In this document: one piece after another, positions 9,342 through 17,865 of the stretch
How the letters are laid out: each line of letters opens with the position of its first letter
Position numbering within the stretch: the first letter of the stretch is position 1
NCBI GenBank assembly: GCA_947260025.1
Contig: CAMYON010000007.1
Coordinates: 1 to 63,359, forward strand
DNA length: 63,359 nucleotides
Source: an uncultured Gammaproteobacteria bacterium
Lineage (GTDB): Bacteria; Pseudomonadota; Gammaproteobacteria; GCA-001735895
Direction: 5' to 3'
Notes under the pieces: model-generated
Seen by the model: the letters and a program-made list of their open reading frames with translations, nothing else
The model's database searches: none
Told to the model about the DNA's origin: nothing
Translations under genes and position numbers: made by a program

Positions 9342-10541
9342 ATGAGTGAAGAGAATTCCTGGGCCGACCAATGGCTCAAGGCACAGCGACAGTTCGTCGA
9401 TGCCTGGGGCGATATGGCCAAATCAGGCGGTATCGGAAACAACACCAGTCAATCGGATCTTTGGGCGCAGAGTTTCGACATGTGGCGCAAGGCCTGCGAG
9501 GGCCAGACCCAGCCCGACATGGAGATGGCGATGCGTAAGTGCATGGATATGGGCAAAGAATATTTCGCCATGGCCGAGCAGGTCAGCAAGAGCATGACCC
9601 AGGGCGCCAATCCGGTCGAGGCCATCAATCAATGGCTGGAGAAAATGAAACAATCGCTGCAGCAATTCGGCGTTATGCCAGGCTTCAACGGCGCCGGTGT
9701 CAACGACTTCATGAAACAGTGGTTTATCCCGAACGCGAGCTGGCAGGAAATGGTGGCCGAACTGACCCCGATGAACCAGGCGTTCTGGCAAATGCCCGGC
9801 ATGAACACCTCGGTATTCAACCTCGGCGAAATGATCGACCCGCTCGGCAAGGTGCTGGAAGCGCCGGGTGTCGGTTACTTCCGTGAACCGCAGGAGAAAC
9901 AGCAAAAAGGCCTGCAACTCGCGCTCGACTACCAGGAAGCCAATTTCAAGTTCAACCAGGCCTTCCTGCGCGTTGCGCTCGAATCGATCCAGGGCTTTCA
10001 ACAGCGCCTGCTGGGATTGGCGGGCGACGGTATGCCTAAATCGCTGCGCGAACTCTACGACCTGTGGGTCGTAATCAGCGAGGAACATTACGCCGAATTC
10101 GCGATGGGCGAGGAATACCAGGCGCTATACGGCGACATGGTCAACCGGCTGATGATCATGCGACGCCACTACAGCGAGGTCGCCGACGACACGCTGCGTT
10201 CGATGAACCTGCCCAATACGCGCGAAATCGACACCATGCAGGAACGCCTGCAGCAGCTGCGCCGCGATAACTTCGCGCTGAAAAAGGAGCTCAAGGAAAT
10301 CAGGGAAACGCTGGCGCAACTGAGCGCCAGGGCCGCGCCCGCCGCAAAGCCGAAACCAGCGGCAAAACCGGCGCCAGCCGCCAGGGCCGCGCCCGCTGCA
10401 AAACCTAAAACAGCGGCAAAACCGGCGCCAGCTGCCAAGGCCGAGCCGAAAGCGAAATCAGCACCGGTCCGCAAGCGCGCCGCGGTCAAGAAAGCCGCCA
10501 CCAAGAAAGCCAAAGTAACCAGAACCAAAGCAGGAGCCTGA
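9342..10541 (+). CDS. phaE: Class III PHA synthase subunit PhaE with histone-like tail
   Basis: A 399-residue PhaE, the partner that activates the catalytic PhaC subunit at the granule surface. Residues 1-325 have the usual PhaE character: Trp/Met/Gln-rich helices, FMKQWFIPNASWQEM, and a coiled segment ending KELKEIRETLAQLSA. From about 327 to the end, the chain is a low-complexity tail of Ala, Lys and Pro (AKPKPAAKPAPAAR repeats) turning into KKAATKKAKVTRTKAGA. This looks like histone H1 and the DNA-binding tail of phasin PhaF. Ordinary PhaE proteins end near residue 360 without such a tail, as far as I recall. The phaC start follows 4 bases after the stop. Confidence 0.93.
   Translation: MSEENSWADQWLKAQRQFVDAWGDMAKSGGIGNNTSQSDLWAQSFDMWRKACEGQTQPDMEMAMRKCMDMGKEYFAMAEQVSKSMTQGANPVEAINQWLEKMKQSLQQFGVMPGFNGAGVNDFMKQWFIPNASWQEMVAELTPMNQAFWQMPGMNTSVFNLGEMIDPLGKVLEAPGVGYFREPQEKQQKGLQLALDYQEANFKFNQAFLRVALESIQGFQQRLLGLAGDGMPKSLRELYDLWVVISEEHYAEFAMGEEYQALYGDMVNRLMIMRRHYSEVADDTLRSMNLPNTREIDTMQERLQQLRRDNFALKKELKEIRETLAQLSARAAPAAKPKPAAKPAPAARAAPAAKPKTAAKPAPAAKAEPKAKSAPVRKRAAVKKAATKKAKVTRTKAGA
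10326..10433 (+). repeat. Two tandem 54-bp copies in the phaE tail
   Basis: 10326-10379 and 10380-10433 are near-identical 54-base units, each encoding an 18-residue Ala/Pro/Lys stretch. They differ at a handful of mostly third positions. The tail therefore grew by in-frame duplication. Confidence 0.85.
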
Positions 10542-10545
10542 TTCG

Positions 10546-11613
10546 ATGAATAACATTCCGTTTCGTTCCGACCAGGTGGTCGAAGAACTGGTGCAGTTCA
10601 ACCAGAACCTGAGCAAGGGCGTGAAGAACCTGCTCGACGCGGAAGAAATATCCGCTGGCGTTACCCCGCGTGAAGAGGTTTACGCCGAAGACAAGCTCAA
10701 ACTGTATCGTTACCAGCCGTCAACCGGCGTGGTACAAAACAAGATTCCGACGTTAATCGTCTACGCGCTGGTCAATCGTCCTTACATGGCCGATATCCAG
10801 GAAAATCGTTCCACCATCCGGGGCCTGCTGGATACCGGTCAGGACGTCTACCTGATCGACTGGGGCTACCCCGACCGCGCCGACAAGTACCTGACGCTGG
10901 ACGACTACATCAACGGCTACATCGATCGCTGCGTCGACATCATGCGCGAACGCCACGGCGTCGACAAGATCAATATTCTTGGCATCTGCCAGGGCGGCGT
11001 GTTCAGCCTGTGCTACACCACGCTGCACCAGGACAAGGTCAAAAACCTGGTGACCATGGTCACCCCGGTGGATTGCAAGACCCCGGATAACATGCTGAGC
11101 CACTGGGTGCAGCAAATGGATATCGATGCCATCGTCGACGCCATGGGCAACCTGCCAGGCGAAATGCTCAACTGGACATTCCTGAACCTGAAGCCCTTCC
11201 AGTTGATGGGCCAGAAGTACGTCTCCATGGTCGACATCATCAGCGACGAGAAGAATGTAAAGAATTTCATGCGCATGGAAAAATGGATCTTCGACAGCCC
11301 GGACCAGGCGGGCGAAGCGTTTCGCCAGTTCATCAAGGATTTTTTCCAGCAAAACAAGCTGGTCGAAGGTGGGCTCAAGATCGGCGAGCATGAAGTCGAC
11401 CTGAAAAATCTCAAAACCCCGGTACTGAACATCTTCGCCGAGCAGGATCACCTGGTACCGCCCGCGGCGTCGAAAATCCTGCCCAAGCTTATCGGCAGCA
11501 AGGACTATACCGAACTGTCGTTCCCCGGCGGTCACATCGGTATCTACGTCAGCGGCAAGGCACAAGCAACCGTCACCCCGGCTATCTCGGACTGGCTCAA
11601 CGCCCGCACCTAG
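10546..11613 (+). CDS. phaC: Class III polyhydroxyalkanoate synthase catalytic subunit PhaC
   Basis: A 355-residue alpha/beta-hydrolase-like polymerase that joins (R)-3-hydroxyacyl-CoA units. The lipase-box variant GICQGG carries nucleophile Cys148. Asp301 in AEQDHLVPP and His330 in PGGHIGIY complete the triad, matching the Allochromatium vinosum residues Cys149, Asp302 and His331 offset by one. The short length (about 355 rather than about 590) and adjacent phaE mark class III. It is translated with phaE (4-base gap) and followed by a strong two-tier terminator. Confidence 0.97.
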   Translation: MNNIPFRSDQVVEELVQFNQNLSKGVKNLLDAEEISAGVTPREEVYAEDKLKLYRYQPSTGVVQNKIPTLIVYALVNRPYMADIQENRSTIRGLLDTGQDVYLIDWGYPDRADKYLTLDDYINGYIDRCVDIMRERHGVDKINILGICQGGVFSLCYTTLHQDKVKNLVTMVTPVDCKTPDNMLSHWVQQMDIDAIVDAMGNLPGEMLNWTFLNLKPFQLMGQKYVSMVDIISDEKNVKNFMRMEKWIFDSPDQAGEAFRQFIKDFFQQNKLVEGGLKIGEHEVDLKNLKTPVLNIFAEQDHLVPPAASKILPKLIGSKDYTELSFPGGHIGIYVSGKAQATVTPAISDWLNART

Positions 11614-11632
11614 ACTCTCGAACGCGGCTCAT

Positions 11633-11701
11633 CCCGGCCGCGCGTCTTCGATGGGCCGGTTACACCTCGCCCATCGAAGACGCTGCGCGACCGGGCTTTT
11701 T
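11633..11701 (+). terminator. Two-tier terminator after phaC
   Basis: An inner perfect 15-bp stem (11642-11656 with 11669-11683) sits inside an outer stem (11633-11641 with 11687-11695, one mismatch). It is followed by CTTTTTG at 11696-11702. Confidence 0.8.
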
Positions 11702-11792
11702 GCCTTGCAATCAGCAACACAAATCAGTTAACTGTAAGCGGCTTTACCGGTACCCGGTCAGCCGCATTCCGATCGCCGGCAACAAACAGAAA

Positions 11793-12206
11793 ATGAGCAA
11801 GGTTAGCACCGAAAAATTCAACCAGATTATCGGCACCGAATTACCCTCGGCGGCCGAGAGCGGGATTTACCTGCGCAGCATCGACGAAGGCGTTGCCGAG
11901 CTGGTACTCCCCTATTCCGAAAAATCACTGCGCCCCGGTGGCACCATCGCCGGACCCTTCATGATGATGCTGGCCGACGTCTGCATGTTCGCCGTAGTGT
12001 TGAGCCTGCTGGGCGAAATCAAGCTCGCGGTAACGACCAGCCTGAACATCAACTTTCTGCGTAAACCGGCCGAATGCGACCTCGTTGCCAGGGGCAACAT
12101 CATCAAGCTCGGCAAACGTCTCGCCGTGGTCGAGGTGTCGATTTACAGCGAGGAAGACATCGTCGCCCACGCCACCGGTACCTACTCGATTCCGCCGCAA
12201 GCATAG
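11793..12206 (+). CDS. PaaI-family hot-dog thioesterase
   Basis: A 137-residue hot-dog protein beginning MSKVSTEKFNQIIG at ATG 11793; an earlier in-frame codon at 11700 lies in the terminator of phaC and gives a non-homologous leader. The PaaI-type core SLRPGGTIAGPFMMMLADV is near 48-66 and the strand TTSLNINFLRKP follows. Such enzymes hydrolyse acyl- or aryl-CoA thioesters. It stands alone between the phaC terminator and the DUF411 gene. No good ribosome binding site precedes the ATG, so the start is moderately certain. Confidence 0.82.
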   Translation: MSKVSTEKFNQIIGTELPSAAESGIYLRSIDEGVAELVLPYSEKSLRPGGTIAGPFMMMLADVCMFAVVLSLLGEIKLAVTTSLNINFLRKPAECDLVARGNIIKLGKRLAVVEVSIYSEEDIVAHATGTYSIPPQA

Positions 12207-12335
12207 CTATTGTGTCGAACCCTCTCCGATAGCAAGAATGACTCCGCGCCTGATTCGAATGAACCGCATGCCGATCTGTAGCGTAAACAGGCTTATAATG
12301 CGCGCTGTGCGTGCCCCAGATAAAAGAGAAACCCG

Positions 12336-12815
12336 ATGCGAACCTTGAATAGCCTGATCCTGCTGATTTACCTGACCGCTGCACCCGTGAGTGCGGCCAA
12401 TCCTGTCTGGCTGGAGGGTAAAACCGACCAGGCATACTCCATTACCGTCTATCGCAGCGCAACCTGCGGCTGCTGCAAGGGATGGATCGATCACCTGGAG
12501 CAGCATAATTTCGAGGTCAAGGACGTCACCGTCGACGACGTCGACCGGTTCAAACGACAGTTCGACGTACCGCCGCAGGCCGCCTCCTGCCATACCGCCA
12601 TCGTCAACGGTGTCGCTATCGAGGGGCACGTCCCCGCGCAGGATATCAAGCGTATGCTTGACGACCCCGGCGATATCCGCCTGCTGACGGTGCCCGCGAT
12701 GCCATCGGGCACCCCTGGCATGGATTTCCCGGGTGCGCCCAGCCAGGCGTTCAAGGTGTATTCGATCGATGGCAATAACAACGTCGGGGTCTTTAACAGT
12801 TACCAGGATTACTGA
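12336..12815 (+). CDS. DUF411 metal-binding protein, exported
   Basis: A 159-residue protein with a signal peptide (residues 1-21, ending VSAAN) and the DUF411 core: YRSATCGCCKGW near 36-47, PPQAASCHTA near 80-89 and IEGHVPA. Cysteines and histidine of these motifs are thought to bind copper or similar metals in the periplasm. DUF411 genes often accompany copper or CzcA-type resistance genes, but none is seen here. It converges on the UMF1 transporter gene. Confidence 0.9.
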   Translation: MRTLNSLILLIYLTAAPVSAANPVWLEGKTDQAYSITVYRSATCGCCKGWIDHLEQHNFEVKDVTVDDVDRFKRQFDVPPQAASCHTAIVNGVAIEGHVPAQDIKRMLDDPGDIRLLTVPAMPSGTPGMDFPGAPSQAFKVYSIDGNNNVGVFNSYQDY

Positions 12816-12863
12816 TCGTACTGAACCCAGGTTCGAATAGGGCCCTTTTGGACCGGGAGCCTG

Positions 12864-14138
12864 TCAGTTCGCCCCTGACTCGATGCCGTCTCCTTCGGGC
12901 TCGTTAACAAAAGACAAAATAACGCCGCCGATCGCGAATAATATGATTATCGATAGCAGGGCGAGGCGCGGGTCGCCGCTGATGCCGCTCACCACGGCCA
13001 CCAGCAATGGCCCGAGTATGGCGGCAAATTTACCCATGACATTGTAGAAACCGAAAAACTCGGCCGACTTGCGCGCCGGGATAATGCGCGCGTAGAACGA
13101 GCGGCTCAACGACTGAATGCCGCCCTGCACCAGTCCGACCACGGTCGCCAACACGTAAAACTCCATGACGTTAGCCATCGAGTAGCCGTAGATGGTCACA
13201 CCGATATACGCCGCGATCGCGATCATGATGCCGGTTTTCGCACCCAGCTTTTCACCCAGTTTGCCGTAGACGACGGCAGCCGGAAATCCGATGAACTGGA
13301 CAATCAAAAAAGCCTTGATCAGGCTCATCTGATCGAATTCGAGCCGCACCCCGTAGTCCATCGCCATTCGTATAATCGTGAATACGCCGTCGATATAAAA
13401 CCAGTAGGCCAGCAGGAATAACCACACGATTTTTAACCGCCGGACTTCTCTGAAGGTTGCAAACAGTTGTCCAACGCCCTCGGTTACGGCCCGGCCGAAA
13501 CTGACTTCCCTGTGAATCCGGGTTTCCCTGACGTTCAGCAAAAGCGGTATCGAGAACAGCGCCCACCATAGGGCGACCACGATAAACGACGCCAGCATGG
13601 CCTGTTCGGAGCTGCCGAATCCGAAGAACTGCGGGAAGCTGGTAAGCACGATGGCAATTACCAGGGCCAGGCCACCACCGAGGTAGCCGCAGGCAAAACC
13701 GAATGCCGAAACAATATCGAGCTTTTTTCTTGGAGAGATATCGACCAGCAACGCATCGTAAAAGATATTGGCGCCCGAGAATCCGACTCCGGCCAATGCG
13801 TAAACCGACAACGCCATTATCCAGTCGCCCTGCTCGATAAAAACCAGCGCCGATACGAACACCACGCCGATTAACGCAAATACCAGCAGGAATCGTTTCT
13901 TCATCCCGCCCCGGTCTGCAATTGCGCCAAGTACCGGCGCCAGTAGCACGATCAACATGCTGGTCACGGAATTTGCGATGCCCAGTGGCGTGGTGCTGTT
14001 TTCGGAAGCGGAGCCCGCAAACCAGTAGTTGCTGAACACAAGCGGGAAAAACACCGCTACCGCAACGGTTGCGTAGGCCGAGTTTGCCCAGTCGTACAGG
14101 GCCCAGGCCAGAATATCTTTCCTGAATAGTGCTTTCAT
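12864..14138 (-). CDS. UMF1/Atg22-family MFS transporter
   Basis: A 424-residue membrane protein with about 12 hydrophobic helices and the characteristic start ILAWALYDWANSAYATVAV. The motif GAIADRGGMKKRF (about 91-103) is the MFS loop 2-3 signature. The UMF1 group is related to vacuolar amino-acid effluxer Atg22 of fungi, but bacterial substrates are unknown. Single gene, convergent with DUF411 and divergent from nothing obvious upstream. The ATG at 14138 gives the conserved N-terminus. Confidence 0.9.
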   Translation of the reverse strand: MKALFRKDILAWALYDWANSAYATVAVAVFFPLVFSNYWFAGSASENSTTPLGIANSVTSMLIVLLAPVLGAIADRGGMKKRFLLVFALIGVVFVSALVFIEQGDWIMALSVYALAGVGFSGANIFYDALLVDISPRKKLDIVSAFGFACGYLGGGLALVIAIVLTSFPQFFGFGSSEQAMLASFIVVALWWALFSIPLLLNVRETRIHREVSFGRAVTEGVGQLFATFREVRRLKIVWLFLLAYWFYIDGVFTIIRMAMDYGVRLEFDQMSLIKAFLIVQFIGFPAAVVYGKLGEKLGAKTGIMIAIAAYIGVTIYGYSMANVMEFYVLATVVGLVQGGIQSLSRSFYARIIPARKSAEFFGFYNVMGKFAAILGPLLVAVVSGISGDPRLALLSIIILFAIGGVILSFVNEPEGDGIESGAN

Positions 14139-14292
14139 ATCAAGAAACCGTATTCACCGCTGCGCCTGTTTTTCAACGGGATTTGAAATCCAACTGTGAT
14201 TGGCTTATTGCGGTTTTATAACATACCGATAATCCTGAATCATTGTTCTTCGTCATCTACTCATCGGTCCGGTATCGCGGCTATCCCTGGGC

Positions 14293-14325
14293 AAAAAAAA
14301 GCCGGAACGATGTTCCGGCTTTGTT
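14293..14325 (-). terminator. Intrinsic terminator after phaB2
   Basis: The stem 14301-14308/14312-14319 has a 3-base loop. On the minus strand it is followed by a run of eight T (14300-14293). It lies 18 bases past the stop of the acetoacetyl-CoA reductase gene. Confidence 0.88.
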
Positions 14326-14342
14326 TCGACGACTGGCATCGA

Positions 14343-15065
14343 CTAATACATGTGCTGACCACCGTTGATATCGAGGGTCGCGCCGGTGATGAACGACGCG
14401 TCGTCGGATACCAGGAACAGCACGCCGCGCGAAATATCGTCGACATGTCCGAGACGGCCGGCCGGGATGGTCTTGATGATCTTCTCCAGCACGTCCGCCG
14501 GCACCGCGCGCACCATTTCGGTTTCGACATAGCCCGGTGCTATCGCGTTGACGGTAATGTGCTTGGCCGCGCCTTCGCGCGCCAGCGCCTTGGTGAAACC
14601 GTGGATACCCGACTTGGCCGCGGCATAGTTGACCTGCCCGTACTGACCGCACTGGCCGTTGATCGAGCCGATATTGACGATGCGGCCGAACTCACGCTCG
14701 CGCATACCTTCGATCACCGCGCGCGAGCAGTTGAAGCAGGACGCGAGGTTGGTCTGGATGACTGCATCCCATTGATCGAAAGACATACGGTGCATGGTAC
14801 CGTCCCGGGTAATACCGGCGTTGTTTACCAGCACTTCGATCGGCCCGAGGTCGGCTTCGATAGCGGCGATACCGCTATGAACCGTGTCAAAATCCGACAC
14901 GTCGAACTTGTAGGCCTTGATACCGGTACGCTCGCTGAATTCAGCGGCGGCGGCATCGTTACCGGCATAGTTTGCGGCCACGGAATAGCCGGCTTCCTTG
15001 AGTTTGATACTGATGTCTTCCCCGATACCGCGGGTACCGCCTGTTACGAGAGCTACTCTACTCAT
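14343..15065 (-). CDS. phaB: Acetoacetyl-CoA reductase (intact copy)
   Basis: A 240-residue SDR with the normal PhaB ending (TGATLDINGGQHMY). It has TGGTRGIG near 8-15, NNAGITRDGTMHRMSFDQWD near 86-105 and the catalytic YAAAK near 147-151. It reduces acetoacetyl-CoA to (R)-3-hydroxybutyryl-CoA with NADPH. It lies downstream of phasin and phaA on the minus strand, each separated from the next by a hairpin, so the three can be expressed at different levels. It is a paralogue of the extended copy at 8415-9296. Confidence 0.95.
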   Translation of the reverse strand: MSRVALVTGGTRGIGEDISIKLKEAGYSVAANYAGNDAAAAEFSERTGIKAYKFDVSDFDTVHSGIAAIEADLGPIEVLVNNAGITRDGTMHRMSFDQWDAVIQTNLASCFNCSRAVIEGMREREFGRIVNIGSINGQCGQYGQVNYAAAKSGIHGFTKALAREGAAKHITVNAIAPGYVETEMVRAVPADVLEKIIKTIPAGRLGHVDDISRGVLFLVSDDASFITGATLDINGGQHMY

Positions 15066-15096
15066 TTCATGTCTCCATAGGTTGTTTATTGGTTAA

Positions 15097-15123
15097 GGAA
15101 CCCCTGCCAGCGGCAGGGGTTCC
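15097..15123 (-). terminator. Hairpin between phaA and phaB2
   Basis: The arms 15097-15108 and 15112-15123 (12 bp) pair perfectly around a 3-base loop. Only TTAACC follows on the minus strand, so it may be a partial terminator or RNA-stability element rather than a full stop. Confidence 0.6.
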
Positions 15124-15247
15124 CCATGGCACAAGTTCGTACCACCATTTTTCAATCACGAATGTAACCGAAAAATGAAGAAAAACGCGTAATTACGTTC
15201 TTCGCGCTCTGCCAGGTCGAGACGACTTATGCAGAGCCTTTAATTGC

Positions 15248-16426
15248 TTATCGTTCTACCGCCAACGCGACGCCCTGACCGCCACCGATACACAGTGTCG
15301 CCAGGCCTTTTTTGGCGTCGGTACGCTGCATGCCGTGCAGCAGGGTTACCAACACGCGCGCGCCGGAAGCGCCGATCGGGTGACCGAGGGCGATCGCGCC
15401 GCCGCTGATGTTGACCTTGTCAGTATCCCAGCCGAGCTCGGTATTAACCGACATCGACTGCGCGGCAAAGGCCTCGTTGGATTCGATCAGGTCGAGATCG
15501 TCGACACCCCAGCCGGCCTTGTCCAGACACTTGCGGGTTGCCGGGATCGGACCGGTACCCATGATTGCCGGATCGACACCCGCACTGGCGTATGATTTGA
15601 TGGTTGCCATCGGCGTCAGGCCGAGTTCCTTCGCCTTGTCCTCGCTCATGACCAGTAACGCCGCGGCGCCATCGTTGATGCCGGAGGCGTTACCTGCGGT
15701 TACGGTGCCTTCGCGATCGAATGCCGGTCGCAAATTGCCCAGGCCTTCAGCGGTAACGCCGGCCTTGGGATACTCGTCGCGATCGAAAACCAGCGGATCG
15801 CCCCTGCGTTGCGGGATTTCCACCTTGGCGATTTCGTTGGCGAACAGGTTGTCCGCCTGCGCCCGCTCCGCCTTTTGTTGCGAGGCAGCGGCGAAAGCGT
15901 CCTGGTCGTCACGGCTGAAGCCAAACTTCTTCGCGATATTCTCCGCGGTGACACCCATGTGGTAGTCATTGAAAGCATCCATCAAACCGTCGGTCAGCAT
16001 GGTATCTTTCAGCTGCCAGTCGCCCATGCGCTGGCCGTCACGCGATTTCGGCAAGGCGTGCGGCGCCAGGCTCATGTTTTCCTGGCCGCCCGCGATGATG
16101 ACGTCGGCATCACCACACTTGATAGCCTGTGCGGCCAGATGCACCGACTTGAGTCCGCTGCCGCATAGTTTGTTTATCGTCATCGACGGGCATTCCTGCG
16201 GCAGCCCTGCTTCCATCGCCGCCTGGCGTGCCGGATTCTGCCCGGTGGCCGTGGTCAGGATCTGACCCATGATGACTTCATCGACCTGCTCTGGAGCGAC
16301 ACCGTTACGCTCTAACAGGGACTTGATCACTAATGCGCCTAGCGTGCTCGCCGGGGTGTTCGCGAGCGAACCGCCAAACGCGCCTATCGGAGTACGCACT
16401 CCGTCAACTATCACTACGTTTGTCAT
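15248..16426 (-). CDS. phaA: Acetyl-CoA acetyltransferase (beta-ketothiolase)
   Basis: A 392-residue biosynthetic-type thiolase condensing two acetyl-CoA to acetoacetyl-CoA. Catalytic residues are Cys88 in NKLCGSGLK, His349 in GHPIGASG and Cys379 in CIGGGQG, within one residue of the Zoogloea enzyme (Cys89, His348, Cys378). The adjacent phaB2 and phasin genes point to a role in polymer synthesis, though thiolases also work in reverse. Upstream is the phasin terminator at 16441-16474. Confidence 0.95.
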   Translation of the reverse strand: MTNVVIVDGVRTPIGAFGGSLANTPASTLGALVIKSLLERNGVAPEQVDEVIMGQILTTATGQNPARQAAMEAGLPQECPSMTINKLCGSGLKSVHLAAQAIKCGDADVIIAGGQENMSLAPHALPKSRDGQRMGDWQLKDTMLTDGLMDAFNDYHMGVTAENIAKKFGFSRDDQDAFAAASQQKAERAQADNLFANEIAKVEIPQRRGDPLVFDRDEYPKAGVTAEGLGNLRPAFDREGTVTAGNASGINDGAAALLVMSEDKAKELGLTPMATIKSYASAGVDPAIMGTGPIPATRKCLDKAGWGVDDLDLIESNEAFAAQSMSVNTELGWDTDKVNISGGAIALGHPIGASGARVLVTLLHGMQRTDAKKGLATLCIGGGQGVALAVER

Positions 16427-16440
16427 ATCTGCTTACCTGT

Positions 16441-16474
16441 AAAAAAAAGGCCCGGGGTATTATAACGCCGGGCC
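16441..16474 (-). terminator. Intrinsic terminator between phasin and phaA
   Basis: The stem 16449-16455/16468-16474 (GGCCCGG/CCGGGCC) is followed on the minus strand by a run of eight T (16448-16441). It likely keeps phasin mRNA short and abundant relative to phaA. Confidence 0.82.
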
Positions 16475-16538
16475 AATCATTGGAGGAGTAAATTTTGGAG
16501 TCGCTTGACCGGGGTCAATCCGGCTCCAGGGAATTGAA

Positions 16539-16925
16539 CTAGGCTGCTTTCTTGCCAGTCTTGCTCATTTCCTTTTCGATTTTTTCGACGGTCTTCTTGG
16601 CCTGAGCCTGAACATCGGCAAGTGAACCTTCAAAAATCTTTCCAGCTTCGGTAACGGCGGCTTCGATAACAGCGGCGTTTTCCTTGGAAGCGGTTACCAG
16701 CTTTTCGTTCAGCGATTCAACGTACTTCTGCTGCATTTCAACGACTTCGTTCAGATCTTTGGTTTCTACCAGTGCCTGTACGTGAGCCAGGTTGTTTTGC
16801 ATCAGTTCAGCGGCGTTCTCGGCCTGGCTTTGCATCAGCTTGACCGCCAGGGCGGTGTTGTTTTCGGCCAGTTTCATTGCCGGCTTGAGGCTGTCCTGGG
16901 CCAGTTTCATGAAATCTTCGTACAT
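16539..16925 (-). CDS. phaP: Phasin (PHA granule coat protein)
   Basis: A 128-residue, almost wholly helical, amphipathic protein of the phasin family (MYEDFMKLAQDSLKPAMK, then Gln/Glu/Ala-rich helices) ending in a lysine-rich tail KMSKTGKKAA-like. Phasins coat the granule and control its size and number. A good ribosome binding site (AAAGAGGAA) precedes the ATG. The promoter region carries two excellent PhaR-type palindromes, as expected for the classical PhaR-repressed gene. Confidence 0.93.
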   Translation of the reverse strand: MYEDFMKLAQDSLKPAMKLAENNTALAVKLMQSQAENAAELMQNNLAHVQALVETKDLNEVVEMQQKYVESLNEKLVTASKENAAVIEAAVTEAGKIFEGSLADVQAQAKKTVEKIEKEMSKTGKKAA

Positions 16926-16962
16926 GATAATTCCTCTTTAAGGTAAGGTTTGAAAATAATTA

Positions 16963-17040
16963 TGCTGCACTGCAGCAATACGCGTAATATAGAGGCCGGG
17001 AGCCAATAAGTCAAGATTTTTGTTGCACCGCAACAAAAAT
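16963..17040 (-). promoter_or_regulatory. Phasin promoter flanked by two PhaR-type operators
   Basis: On the minus strand TTGACT (17014-17009), 17 bases and TATATT (16991-16986) form a strong promoter. Downstream lies TGCTGCACTGCAGCA (16963-16977). Just upstream of the -35 lies a perfect 11-bp palindrome with a 3-base centre at 17016-17040 (core GTTGC-ACC-GCAAC). Both share the pattern TGYTGC-N3-GCARCA with the site in front of phaB1. Confidence 0.8.
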
Positions 17041-17190
17041 ATATAGATACGGCTAAATACCTGAATTTAATGGGTTATTTAAACTAAACAGTCTCGGAAG
17101 GTGGACTTCTGCCGCGCTATTCGAAAAAATTTTTCTGATGTTTTGAATTTTCGCTGACCGCACCCCGCCGGCCCTGGCATTAACCGGCGA

Positions 17191-17865
17191 CTAGCTCGAG
17201 GCGAACTTATCGGGCAGTTCGCGCAGGCTGCGAATTACTGTGGTGGGTTCGAATTCCCAGGGATCGAAAACGACGCCGTCGAAACGCTGCAGCCAGGCCG
17301 CCCTGATGCCGGCGCTAACGGCACCGCTGACATCGAAACCATTACTCGAAACCAGCCAGCAATCCTCCGGCGCCACGTCGGCAATTTCGACAACATGTCG
17401 ATAAGTCTCGGGGCTGGGCTTGAATACCTGCAGGCTGTCGACGCTGATGACGTCCTCGAAAAAATGATCGATAGACGCGTTTTCGAGCACGGCAGATACC
17501 ATATCGGCGGTACCGTTGGAAAAAGGGTAAAGCCGATGCCCTTCACTTTTTAGAATTTCGAGGCTGGCGGCGACGTCGTCATAGGCCGGCAACACGCGGT
17601 AGGCTCGCATCAAGGCCTGTTTCGACGATTGATCCAGTTCGGTCTGCAGCAGTCGATCGGCATAATCGAGCGCCTGGCGGGTGCAAACCCCGAAATCGGC
17701 ATAGCGCCGCATCAGGCTGCGCCGCCAGGTATATTCCAGCTGCTTCTCGCGCCAGTGGCGGGAAAACTCCGCGGCGCGCTCACCGACATGATTCTGCAGT
17801 TCGGTGACCACCCCATGGGGATCTATCAGCGTGCCATAGATATCGAAAGCCAGAGCAACACTCAT
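17191..17865 (-). CDS. Haloacid dehalogenase type II family hydrolase
   Basis: A 224-residue HAD-superfamily protein starting MSVALAFDIYGTLID at 17865. The nucleophile Asp8 lies in FDIYGTLID, the motif-2 serine in FSNGT, the motif-3 lysine in KPSPE, and the type II feature is SSNGFDVSGAVSAG. It is most similar in plan to L-2-haloacid dehalogenases, but the usual FDAYGT is FDIYGT, so another phosphatase-like or dehalogenase substrate is possible. Its ATG overlaps the upstream DUF2889 stop by 4 bases (ATGA), placing it at the end of the leucine operon. Confidence 0.88.
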   Translation of the reverse strand: MSVALAFDIYGTLIDPHGVVTELQNHVGERAAEFSRHWREKQLEYTWRRSLMRRYADFGVCTRQALDYADRLLQTELDQSSKQALMRAYRVLPAYDDVAASLEILKSEGHRLYPFSNGTADMVSAVLENASIDHFFEDVISVDSLQVFKPSPETYRHVVEIADVAPEDCWLVSSNGFDVSGAVSAGIRAAWLQRFDGVVFDPWEFEPTTVIRSLRELPDKFASS

